A stretch of 64,000 nucleotides of DNA from the NCBI RefSeq assembly GCF_002155425.1, contig NZ_MUYG01000005.1, positions 62,001 to 126,000 on the forward strand, written 5' to 3'. A model generated the notes under the pieces. That model ran no database searches. It saw only the letters and a list, made by a program, of their open reading frames with translations, and was not told the origin of the DNA. The position numbers were made by a program, and so were the translations under genes. Source of the DNA: Erythrobacter donghaensis. Its GTDB lineage: Bacteria; Pseudomonadota; Alphaproteobacteria; Sphingomonadales; Sphingomonadaceae. Shown here in pieces: positions 9,401 through 16,204 of this stretch (positions within the stretch are counted from its first letter, which is position 1; every line of letters begins with the position of its first letter).

Positions 9401-9564
9401 TCGGTGCGGTGGTGGAAAGCCAGCCCTTCGGCGGCGAGGGGCTTTCGGGCACCGGGCCCAAGGCGGGCGGGCCGCACTACCTCGCGCGCTTTGCCACCGA
9501 ACGGGTGATGACCATCGACACCACCGCCGCGGGCGGCAACGCGAGCCTGCTGGCGGCGGGTTGA
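6430..9564 (+). CDS. putA: Bifunctional proline dehydrogenase / glutamate-semialdehyde dehydrogenase PutA
   Basis: A 1044-aa enzyme that oxidises proline to glutamate in two steps. Residues about 140-450 form the FAD-binding proline dehydrogenase barrel (VSPGISVKLSAL, FVRLVKGAYWDSEIK). Residues about 500-1010 are the NAD-dependent aldehyde dehydrogenase, with ISPWNFPLAIF, catalytic Glu800 in AETGGQN and nucleophile Cys834 in SAGQRCSALR. The N-terminal ribbon-helix-helix DNA-binding domain of trifunctional PutA (E. coli, about 1320 aa) is absent, so it is unlikely to repress its own gene. The length fits the short bifunctional class. It stands alone, with 11 bases to the next gene. Confidence 0.97.
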   Translation: MADYTAPSSIDRADLRRAYRQDEEACIAERLEQAAPAARVHDAAAGLAIDLIEGARAKKASGIDAFLQQYGLDTEEGIALMCLAEALLRVPDAATADALIRDKIGSIEWGEHLGESSSTFVNAATFSLMLTGEVLDPPEARQRGMGGVLKRAINRLGEPVIRTATAQAMKILGGQFVFGRTIDEALKRAAPERARGITHSFDMLGEAAMTFEDAEKYRQAYEGALTRLAREAGAGVVASPGISVKLSALHPKYTIFHAEQTRADMVPVVKALALKARDADIHFTIDAEEAERLELSLDIIEALVADDELFQRPDGSRWEGFGLAIQAYQKRGLAVCDWAGKLARRHGRKLFVRLVKGAYWDSEIKLSQVGGYTDYPVFTRKVATDVSYLACAARLFEHADVIHAAFATHNAYTIGAIKSMSEGKPFEFQRLHGMGEEVYEALHAIEGNRKTPVRIYAPVGGHKELLAYLVRRLLENGANTSFVNRMGDADIPAEELVGDPVAELAAMSPRRNPAIPLPKDIFGARRNSAGIDLSDPTVREPLMERLTALESKPWRAEPTFLASTAGEIAPITMPHDLSVVIGTRRDATAEEVDAAVTRAAAIQPGWDSLGGEARALLLEEAADLFEAHTDEFLSLCQREAGKTLLDAVLELREAVDFLRFYAAEARRQFAAPTILPGPTGEENSLSLHGRGVFATISPWNFPLAIFTGMAAAALAAGNAVIAKPAEQTPLIAALAVKLCHEAGIPAEAFQLLPGAGPVGQMITAHPRLAGVAFTGSTETAQAINRTLAGRDGPIATLIAETGGQNAMIVDSSALPEQVVRDVLASAFQSAGQRCSALRVLYLQDDIADPMLAMIRGGFEALNIGDPADFATDVGPVIDPDAQARLERHVARCLASERTVTRLPLPPGVEKGCFVAPTIVEIGGIGDLAREHFGPVLHVARFKASQLGQVVEDINASGYGLTLGLHSRIAETRRFVQARARVGNFYVNRNQIGAVVESQPFGGEGLSGTGPKAGGPHYLARFATERVMTIDTTAAGGNASLLAAG

Positions 9565-9574
9565 GGGGAGCACG

Positions 9575-10279
9575 GTGCCAGGCAGTATCAAGGTCGCCAG
9601 CTACAACATCCACAAGGGTGTCGGCACCGACCGCAGGCGCGATCCGGCGCGCATCCTCAATGTGCTCAATGAGGTGGGGGCGGACATCGTCTGCCTGCAG
9701 GAAGCCGACCTCAGGTTCGGCTCGCGCGCGGCGGTGCTGCCGCGCTTTTTGATTGAGAGCCACACCGATTACGTCCCCGTGCCGCTCGACGTGCAGCACG
9801 ATTCGATGGGGTGGCACGGCAATGCGATCCTGGTGCGGCAGGGCATCGCCGTGGAGAGCCATGACATCATCCACATCCCCTGCCTCGAACCGCGCGGCGT
9901 GGTGACCGCGCGGGTGCGGATCGGGGAGGTCGGCCTTTCGGTTTTCGGGATGCATCTCGACCTGTCTGGCCTGTGGCGCGCGCGGCAGGCGAAGACGATC
10001 GCCGCGCTGGGCGATGCGGCGCGCGGGGAGGGGCCTACGGTGCTGATGGGCGATCTCAACGAATGGCGCGCGTCGGCCGGGGCATTCCGCGAGTTCGCCC
10101 GGCATTTCGCGCTGCTCGATCCCGGCCCGAGCTTCCCCAGCCGCAGCCCGCTGGGACGGCTCGACCGGATCCTGCATTGCGACCGGCTGCGGGTGACAGA
10201 CTGCGGCGTCCACCGCAGCCAGCTGGCGACGATTGCCTCCGATCACCTGCCGGTGTGGGCGGAGTTCATGCTGGAGTAA
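9575..10279 (+). CDS. Endonuclease/exonuclease/phosphatase (EEP) family protein
   Basis: A 234-aa metal-dependent phosphodiesterase or nuclease of the EEP family. Visible motifs in order: KVASYNIHKGVG (N-terminal Asn), CLQEADLR (metal-binding Glu), FGMHLDLS, GDLNEWRAS (catalytic Asp and Asn) and a C-terminal ASDHLPVWAEF with the catalytic Asp-His pair. There is no signal peptide, so it should be cytoplasmic. It starts with GTG 11 bases after putA and may be co-transcribed with it. The substrate (DNA, phospholipid or sugar phosphate) cannot be deduced. Confidence 0.9.
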   Translation: MPGSIKVASYNIHKGVGTDRRRDPARILNVLNEVGADIVCLQEADLRFGSRAAVLPRFLIESHTDYVPVPLDVQHDSMGWHGNAILVRQGIAVESHDIIHIPCLEPRGVVTARVRIGEVGLSVFGMHLDLSGLWRARQAKTIAALGDAARGEGPTVLMGDLNEWRASAGAFREFARHFALLDPGPSFPSRSPLGRLDRILHCDRLRVTDCGVHRSQLATIASDHLPVWAEFMLE

Positions 10280-10348
10280 TCGGTTCTGCGAGACAACCGC
10301 AAGGTGGCGCGCGTGCGGCCATGTCGATCCAACGGGAGGAGAGCGGCG

Positions 10349-10726
10349 ATGCAATTTCCGAGACTTGGCGCGCTGCTCGCCGCTGCGCTGCTGACCACCA
10401 CGGCGCAGGCCGAGCCGCCGCTGTTCCAGAACCGCACCCCCGCGCCGCCCAAGGCCGAGAACGTCCCGGGCCTGCCCGGCGCCGCCAACGACCGCGCAAT
10501 CCGCGCCCGCGCCAATCTCGAGGCGCTGATAGCGGGCCGCCTGTCGACCGCCGACCTTTCGGCCCAGGAACTTCAGGACGTCATCGATTTCGAGCAAATG
10601 GTGCGCGGCGAGCAGGTGATCGACAACCGCACGCCCCAGCAGCAGTGCATCGACGCAGAAGTGCGCCGCAACGGCGGCCGCCCGACCCAGCTGGCGTGGC
10701 AGGTGATCCGGCTGAAGTGCCGCTAG
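10349..10726 (+). CDS. Small secreted protein of unknown function
   Basis: A 125-aa protein with a clear signal peptide: a short basic start (MQFPR), a hydrophobic core (LGALLAAALLTTT) and a likely cleavage after AQA. The mature part is rich in Arg, Gln and Asn. It has one cysteine in QQQCIDAEV and one in the last three residues (KCR), which could form a disulfide. The ATG at 10349 was chosen for the strong GGAGGAGA ribosome-binding site 7 bases upstream. I do not recognise the family. Similar small exported proteins with a QxCIDxE stretch are annotated as hypothetical in Sphingomonadales, as far as I recall. Confidence 0.75.
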   Translation: MQFPRLGALLAAALLTTTAQAEPPLFQNRTPAPPKAENVPGLPGAANDRAIRARANLEALIAGRLSTADLSAQELQDVIDFEQMVRGEQVIDNRTPQQQCIDAEVRRNGGRPTQLAWQVIRLKCR

Positions 10727-10832
10727 GGGCGGGAGCCGCGGTTTTTTGGGGGGAGTTTGGCCCCCCAGCCGACCGTCGCCCCGTGCTTCACAAGGGGCTT
10801 GGCTTGCAAGCTGGTCCAATTAAGATGCTGTA

Positions 10833-11687
10833 ATGACGTCACCACGTAAGCATCATTATCTTCCTGAATGGTATCTATCACGTTGGAAAAGGGCGTGGGG
10901 TTCTGAGGAGGTTATTTGGGAGTTTGGTCGCGTTGGGCCTGAAAGACTGCTGCACTCGCGCTATCGGCATCCTGCTGCCACGGGCTACGCGATTGACCTT
11001 TACACAATTCCAGACGCTCCACCGAGCCAAGCTGCACGGATTGAAACTGAATTTCTTCAGGTAATTGATGATCGTGGGGCCAAGGCTGTGTCGATGGCTG
11101 AACGCAATGAAATTGCTAGTGTTCAGGATAAGGGCGCTTTAGTTCAGTTCTTACTTTCCATGCTCCATCGATCGCCTGATCGGATTGCGTATCTTGAGGG
11201 TAGGCTAGCCGATGATCTCAGTTCAAATCCTCTTTTTGAGGGACAGCAATCCTCGTATTTTCGAGCTGCGGCTTTGGACGTGTTTACTGATTTGGTACAA
11301 TCTCAGGTCATGATCGACCGGATGATGCAGCTATCAGCGTTTGTAATCACGCTGCATCAGAGCGCCCACGACCTTTTGACAAGTGACAATCCATTGATGA
11401 TATCGAATGGAATGGCTCATCGTGATGCCTTTGTCATGCTCCCAATTGATCCGCGTAAGATATTGATATTGGCTGAGAACGTGGACATCCCAAAGCACAT
11501 GGCGGGACATGATGGAAAGACCTTGGCTAAAGCGATCAACGATGCAGTTGTTGTTCAGGCCAAAAAACTAGTTTTTGGGGCTGACCGTAGGCAGTTGCGA
11601 TTCATAGATAATCGGCTGAGTCGTCCTAACCATCATCTCGCGCGAGCAATTGATCCAATCATGGGATTGGTGAAATGGAAGATCTAA
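10833..11687 (+). CDS. DUF4238 domain protein, probably acquired
   Basis: A 284-aa protein that opens with the DUF4238 signature KHHYLPEWYLSRW and keeps the later family stretch LLTSDNPL (about residue 187). The function of DUF4238 is not established; such genes are scattered and often lie in variable genome regions or near defence genes. The base composition is visibly lower in GC than both neighbours, with many A/T third positions and codons such as TTA, ATA and AGA that neighbours avoid, so horizontal transfer is likely. No transposase or integrase is attached. There is no convincing ribosome-binding site in front of the ATG. Confidence 0.85.
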   Translation: MTSPRKHHYLPEWYLSRWKRAWGSEEVIWEFGRVGPERLLHSRYRHPAATGYAIDLYTIPDAPPSQAARIETEFLQVIDDRGAKAVSMAERNEIASVQDKGALVQFLLSMLHRSPDRIAYLEGRLADDLSSNPLFEGQQSSYFRAAALDVFTDLVQSQVMIDRMMQLSAFVITLHQSAHDLLTSDNPLMISNGMAHRDAFVMLPIDPRKILILAENVDIPKHMAGHDGKTLAKAINDAVVVQAKKLVFGADRRQLRFIDNRLSRPNHHLARAIDPIMGLVKWKI

Positions 11688-11764
11688 ACTGATGAGCCGT
11701 CGATAAGGGGGATAGAATCCGCCCCGCCCTTGCCCCCGCGCGCGCCATCGGGAATCCCTTTCGC

Positions 11765-12319
11765 ATGGCGATTCTCTCCGACAAATGGATCCGCGCACAG
11801 GCGCTCGAACACGGCATGATCGAGCCTTTTGTCGAAGCCCAGCGGCGCGACGGGGTGATCTCCTATGGCCTCTCGTCCTACGGCTATGACGCGCGGGTTG
11901 CGCCGGAGTTCAAGATCTTCACCAATGTCGACAGCTCGGTGGTCGATCCCAAGCAGTTCGATCCGAAAAGCTTCGTCGACCGCGAGACCGATTGCTGCAT
12001 CATCCCGCCCAATTCCTTCGCGCTCGCCCGCACGGTCGAATATTTCCGCGTGCCGGAAGATGTGCTGGTGATCTGCCTCGGCAAGAGCACCTATGCGCGC
12101 TGCGGGATCATCGTGAACGTCACCCCGCTGGAGCCGGGCTGGGAAGGGCACGTGACGCTGGAATTCAGCAACACCACCCCGCTGCCTGCCAAGATCTACG
12201 CCAATGAAGGCGCGTGCCAGTTCCTGTTCCTGCAAGGCAACGAGCGCTGCGAGACCAGCTACAAGGACCGCGCGGGCAAATATATGGGCCAGCGCGGGGT
12301 GACGCTGCCGCGGCTCTAG
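11765..12319 (+). CDS. dcd: dCTP deaminase
   Basis: A 184-aa enzyme converting dCTP to dUTP for thymidylate synthesis. The start [27 protein letters not shown], the nucleotide-binding [10 protein letters not shown], and [19 protein letters not shown] (catalytic Glu region) match Dcd closely over the full expected length. It has its own short upstream region after the acquired DUF4238 gene. Confidence 0.97.
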   Translation: MAILSDKWIRAQALEHGMIEPFVEAQRRDGVISYGLSSYGYDARVAPEFKIFTNVDSSVVDPKQFDPKSFVDRETDCCIIPPNSFALARTVEYFRVPEDVLVICLGKSTYARCGIIVNVTPLEPGWEGHVTLEFSNTTPLPAKIYANEGACQFLFLQGNERCETSYKDRAGKYMGQRGVTLPRL

Positions 12320-12428
12320 GGCTGCGGCTTCGGGGCGCTTTCCTACAGGCGGTCAGGCGGGTTAGCCTTTGGCGTTTCCGCGTTCGAAAGGCCCCAAGTG
12401 CTGTGACAAAGGCCCCGCTCCCCTGTCC

Positions 12429-12511
12429 GTCCGCTTTGACGAAACTGGCGCAAACCACTGATATTATTCGGCCCTTTGGGGCTTCGCAAAGCGGACATGG
12501 TGTCCGCTTTG
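12429..12511. repeat. Triple GTCCGCTTTG element (inverted/direct repeats)
   Basis: The 10-mer GTCCGCTTTG occurs at 12429-12438, as its reverse complement at 12487-12496, and again in direct orientation at 12502-12511. The last two copies form a perfect 11-base hairpin with a TGG loop (12487-12511). The element lies in the non-coding stretch 12320-12596 between dcd and the reductase gene. It resembles the short palindromic intergenic repeats common in alphaproteobacteria; a role as transcription stop is possible, but there is no T run. Confidence 0.6.
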
Positions 12512-12596
12512 TAACGCTTATTGCGCGCGCAACGATGGCCTTTGACACGGGCGCGGCGCGATTGCATGGCTGTGGCAGAGACAAGGGAGACCAAAC

Positions 12597-13772
12597 ATGA
12601 GCACCCGCGAATTCGACATCATCGTCTATGGCGCCACCGGCTACACCGGGCGGCTGGTGGCGGAATACATCGCCACGCACTATGGCAGCCGCGAAGACGG
12701 GCCGAAGTGGGCGATGGCCGGGCGCAGCCTTGCCAAGCTGGAGGAGGTGCGCGGGTCTATCGGTGCGCCTGCCACCACCCCGCTGGTGGTCGCCAATGCC
12801 GATGACAGCGCCGATCTTGAGGCGATGTGCAAGCGCACCCGCGTCGTCCTCACCACGGTCGGCCCCTATCAGCTTTATGGCGACAAGCTGGTCGCGGCCT
12901 GCGTCAAGACTGGCACCGACTATGCCGACCTTTGCGGCGAGCCCGCATGGATGGCCGAGAAAATCGCCGAGCACGAGGCTGCGGCAAAGGCCAGCGGGGC
13001 GCGCATCTGTTTTTCGTCGGGCTTCGATTCGATCCCCTTCGATCTCGGCGTGATGATGACCCAGAAGGCCTGTGTCGAAAAATTCGGCACACCCGCCCCG
13101 CGCATCCGGGGTCGGGTGCGCGCGATGCAGGGCACCTTCTCGGGCGGCACCGCGGCGAGCCTCGGCGCGACGATGAAGGCGGCGGCCAAGAGCCCCTCGC
13201 TGATCAACGTGCTGCGCAATCCCTTCGCGCTCACGCCGGGCTTCGAAGGGCCGGACCAGCCTTCGGGCATGATCCCTTCGTATGAGGACGACCTCGGGAA
13301 GTGGTCCGCGCCCTTCGTGATGGCGCCGATCAACACCAAGAACGTGCACCGCACCAATTTCCTGCTCGGCCACCCCTATGGCACCGACTTCAAGTATGAC
13401 GAGATGATGCTGACCAGCCCCGGCGATGCGGGCAAGGCGGCGGCGCAGGCGGCGCTGGAGTTCATGAAGAACCCCTTCGGCTCCAAGCCCCCCAAGCCCG
13501 GCGAGGGGCCGAGCAAGGAGGAGCGCGACAACGGCTTCTACGACGTGGTCTTTGTCGCCGACATGGCCGATGGGCAGCGCCTGCAATTCGGCGTCAAGGG
13601 CCGCTACGATCCGGGCTACGGCTCGACCAGCCGGATGCTGAGCGAGACCGGAATTGCGCTGCTGACCTGCGACAAGCCGGGCGGGATCGGCACGCCGGGC
13701 AGCTTCCTCGGCGAAGATCTGGTCAAGCGGCTGGAGGAGCACGCCGAACTCACCTTCGCGGTGGAGGCCTGA
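12597..13772 (+). CDS. Saccharopine dehydrogenase-like NAD(P)-binding oxidoreductase
   Basis: A 391-aa protein with an N-terminal Rossmann fold: DIIVYGATGYTGRLVAEYI, then GRSLAKLEEV. FSSGFDSIPFDLGVM and GTFSGGTAASL are typical of the saccharopine-dehydrogenase-like family that includes mycobacterial trans-acting enoyl reductases. True lysine-pathway saccharopine dehydrogenases differ in their C-terminal half, so an acyl or lipid substrate is more likely. It is a single gene, preceded by AAGGGAG and followed by a stem-loop shared with the convergent TonB receptor gene. Confidence 0.88.
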   Translation: MSTREFDIIVYGATGYTGRLVAEYIATHYGSREDGPKWAMAGRSLAKLEEVRGSIGAPATTPLVVANADDSADLEAMCKRTRVVLTTVGPYQLYGDKLVAACVKTGTDYADLCGEPAWMAEKIAEHEAAAKASGARICFSSGFDSIPFDLGVMMTQKACVEKFGTPAPRIRGRVRAMQGTFSGGTAASLGATMKAAAKSPSLINVLRNPFALTPGFEGPDQPSGMIPSYEDDLGKWSAPFVMAPINTKNVHRTNFLLGHPYGTDFKYDEMMLTSPGDAGKAAAQAALEFMKNPFGSKPPKPGEGPSKEERDNGFYDVVFVADMADGQRLQFGVKGRYDPGYGSTSRMLSETGIALLTCDKPGGIGTPGSFLGEDLVKRLEEHAELTFAVEA

Positions 13773-13776
13773 CACG

Positions 13777-13808
13777 AAAAAGGGGCAGTCGGCGCGACCG
13801 ACTGCCCC
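13777..13808 (-). terminator. Rho-independent terminator of the TonB receptor gene
   Basis: An 11-base perfect stem (GGGGCAGTCGG with CCGACTGCCCC, loop CGCGA); on the minus strand it is followed by five T. It lies between two convergent genes and probably serves both. Confidence 0.85.
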
Positions 13809-13842
13809 TGATTGCGACCCTGGGGGCACGCAAAGTTACGGA

Positions 13843-16041
13843 TCAGAAGCTCATCCGGATGCTCGCGCGGAAATTGCGGCCCACCAGCGGCACGAAGTCC
13901 TTGGTGAAGCTGGCATGGCGGCGGCCATTGACATCGAAGATGTTGTCGGCGGCGAGTTGCAGGGTGACGTTCTGATTGTCCGCCAGCGGACGCCAGGCGA
14001 TTAGCGCGTTGACCAGCGTGAAGCTGTCGGTCGGGGTTTCGAAGGCGGCGATGCGGTCCTGTTCGCCAAACCACTGCACCTCGCCGCGCACGTCGAAGGC
14101 GCCTGCCTGTGCTTCCAGAGCGCCGAGCAGGCTGAGCGGCGGAATGCGCGGAACGGCGGTGCCATCGGCCAGCTCCGCCTCGACATAGGAAGCGCGCAGA
14201 TCGGTCAGCAGGCGGAAGCCTTCGGTGTCGATGATCGGGTAATTGAGTTCCGCCTCAAGGCCCCAGAAGTCGGCATCCTGCTGGAGATACTGGAACACCG
14301 GCAGGTCGTCCTCTTCCTCCCCGGTTTCCTCGAGGAAGATGTAGTTGTCGAACCACTGGCGATAGGCGGTGAGGTTGAAGGTCCCTGCGCCGATCGAACC
14401 GCGGGCATAGGCTTCCAGCCCCCATGCGCGCTCGGTGCGGAGGTCCGCATTGCCGATCTCGAAGGCTTGCGTGGCGATATGCGGGCCGTTGGAGAACAGC
14501 TCCTCGGCGCTGGGAGCGCGTTCGGCGCGTGAGCCGTTGATGCCGATGCGCAGGCCCGGGGTGCCTTCGTAGACGAGGCCGAGGGCGCCCGAGACGGTGT
14601 CGTAATCGCGCGCGATGCCGAGGGTCTGGGCCTCGACATTGGTGAACTCGGCCCGGGCGGCGGCTTCGATCTGGATCGGGCCGGTGCCCAGCTCCTGCAA
14701 GGTGAACAGCGCGACCTGCTCGGTCAGGTTGGGCGGAACATAGGCTTCCGCCCCTTCCGCGAAGAAATCGCGATGGAGATATTGCACCCCGCTCGACCCG
14801 CGCAGCATTCCGCCGGTGTTCTGCACCAGCTCGGCGCGCGCTTCGATGCTGGTCGAATCGAACACCGTGCCGACCTCGGCACCTTCGAATTCGGTATGGG
14901 TGTAGTCCGAATAGCCGACCCGCAGCTTCAGCCGCTCGAAAGCGCCGTCGCCGAGGAAGACATCGCCCTTGAAGTCGGCGCGGAACTGCTTGAGCCCGAT
15001 GGTGACGAGTTCTTCGCCCTCCTCCTCGCCGCCTTCTTCTTCCTCGCCTTCCTCGCCGTGGTGGTGGCCCGCGCCGGGGCGGGTTGGCACGCCGTAGGTG
15101 GTGTCATACCAGCCCACAGCCGCGCCGAAGGTGCTCTCGCCAAGAATCAGGCCGAGGCCGGTGTTGATCGTCCAGCTTTCCATCGCCGAATTGGGCAAGG
15201 TACCGCGCTGGCCGGCGGCCTCGCGCAGTTCGGCAGCCTCTTCGAGCTCGCCCTCTTCCTCCTCCTCGGCCGCGTCGGCGAGCAGGTCGGCGCGCAGCGC
15301 GTCGGAGACCTGGAAGCCGCCGATCTCGGCATCATTGGTTTCGCGCCACGATCCGTCCACGTGGAACACGAGATTGCTGCCGATCCCGACATCGAGGCTG
15401 GCCGCCCCGGTGCGCAGGTCGGTGGCGCTGTCGACCCCGGCAAAGGCATCGAGGTGGAGGTTGTGGTCGGGCATCCGGGTGGGGATGCGCTTGTCGATCA
15501 CGTTGACCGCGCCGCCGATCGCCTGGCTGCCGTAGAGCAGCACTGCGGGGCCGCGCAGCACTTCGATGCGCTCCACCGTGATCGGCTCGATCGTGGTGGC
15601 ATGGTCGACCGAGGTGTTCGACACGTCGGACGTGCCCACGCCATCGACCAGCACGCGCACGCGCTCGCCCTGCTGGCCGCGCAGCACCGGGCGCGAGGAA
15701 CCGGGGGCGAAGCTGGTGGCCGAGACGCCGGGCAGCTTGGTGAGGAGGTCGCCGATCTGGCCGTTCACGGCATCGCGCTGGATGTCGCGGATTTCCACCA
15801 CGCTGGTGCCGGCCAGCACGTCCAGCTCCTTCAGGCCATTGGCGCTGACGATGATCGTGCCGGTGCGATCGCTCTGGCGGTTGTGGACGTCGTCCTCGAC
15901 CTGAGCGCCGGCGGGCTGGGCGGCGGCCTCCGCCTCATCCGGGGCGGTTTCGGCGAGAGCAGGGGTGGCAGTGCAGGCGAGGCCGAGCGCGGTGGCGAGC
16001 GCAAGGCGAGAGATGGCAGGGCTGGAGATCGTGAGGTTCAT
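13843..16041 (-). CDS. TonB-dependent receptor with His/Glu-rich loops (ZnuD-like)
   Basis: A 732-aa outer-membrane receptor: signal peptide ending ATPALA, a plug domain at about 60-170 (GTSVVEIRDI, VLRGQQGERVRVLVDGVG, RIEVLRGPAVLLYGSQAIGG), then a beta-barrel ending in a terminal Phe (IRMSF). Two segments are unusual: an acidic run of Glu at about 255-275, and GHHHGEEGEEEEGGEEEGEE around 325-345. Such His/Asp/Glu loops are known from the zinc receptor ZnuD, so divalent metal (zinc, possibly nickel or copper) uptake is the best guess. A perfect inverted repeat and a short AT palindrome lie just upstream. Confidence 0.9.
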   Translation of the reverse strand: MNLTISSPAISRLALATALGLACTATPALAETAPDEAEAAAQPAGAQVEDDVHNRQSDRTGTIIVSANGLKELDVLAGTSVVEIRDIQRDAVNGQIGDLLTKLPGVSATSFAPGSSRPVLRGQQGERVRVLVDGVGTSDVSNTSVDHATTIEPITVERIEVLRGPAVLLYGSQAIGGAVNVIDKRIPTRMPDHNLHLDAFAGVDSATDLRTGAASLDVGIGSNLVFHVDGSWRETNDAEIGGFQVSDALRADLLADAAEEEEEGELEEAAELREAAGQRGTLPNSAMESWTINTGLGLILGESTFGAAVGWYDTTYGVPTRPGAGHHHGEEGEEEEGGEEEGEELVTIGLKQFRADFKGDVFLGDGAFERLKLRVGYSDYTHTEFEGAEVGTVFDSTSIEARAELVQNTGGMLRGSSGVQYLHRDFFAEGAEAYVPPNLTEQVALFTLQELGTGPIQIEAAARAEFTNVEAQTLGIARDYDTVSGALGLVYEGTPGLRIGINGSRAERAPSAEELFSNGPHIATQAFEIGNADLRTERAWGLEAYARGSIGAGTFNLTAYRQWFDNYIFLEETGEEEDDLPVFQYLQQDADFWGLEAELNYPIIDTEGFRLLTDLRASYVEAELADGTAVPRIPPLSLLGALEAQAGAFDVRGEVQWFGEQDRIAAFETPTDSFTLVNALIAWRPLADNQNVTLQLAADNIFDVNGRRHASFTKDFVPLVGRNFRASIRMSF

Positions 16042-16072
16042 GGGGCTTCCCGTTGCTTTTCTCAGAGAGGTA

Positions 16073-16083
16073 TTATGAGATAA
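16073..16083. promoter_or_regulatory. AT-rich palindrome upstream of the TonB receptor
   Basis: TTAT-GAG-ATAA, 31 bases before the receptor start. It is short but the only AT-rich dyad here, and could be a Fur/Zur-type half of an operator or overlap the promoter. It does not match a Zur box I can quote with certainty. Confidence 0.3.
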
Positions 16084-16113
16084 CGTATCACGCGACTAGC
16101 GCCGCGTGATACG
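16084..16113. promoter_or_regulatory. Perfect 11-base inverted repeat, candidate operator
   Basis: CGTATCACGCG and CGCGTGATACG are exact reverse complements, separated by 8 bases, 43-72 bases upstream of the TonB receptor ATG. There is no T run on either side, so it is a poor terminator for the autotransporter gene that ends at 16205. A dimeric regulator binding site is more likely. Confidence 0.6.
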
Positions 16114-16204
16114 AATGCAAGCGGAAAAAGGGTGGGCCGCTGACGACAGCCGACGAAGTGCGGCAGGTTTGCGACGGCGGCCCCGTGTCTTGGGCGTGAT
16201 TGTC

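Noticed and set aside
10748-10766. GGGGGG-N7-CCCCCC stem near 10750 as a terminator
   Set aside because: The T run lies on the wrong side for the plus-strand gene, and on the minus strand the stem is followed by A; not a functional terminator layout.
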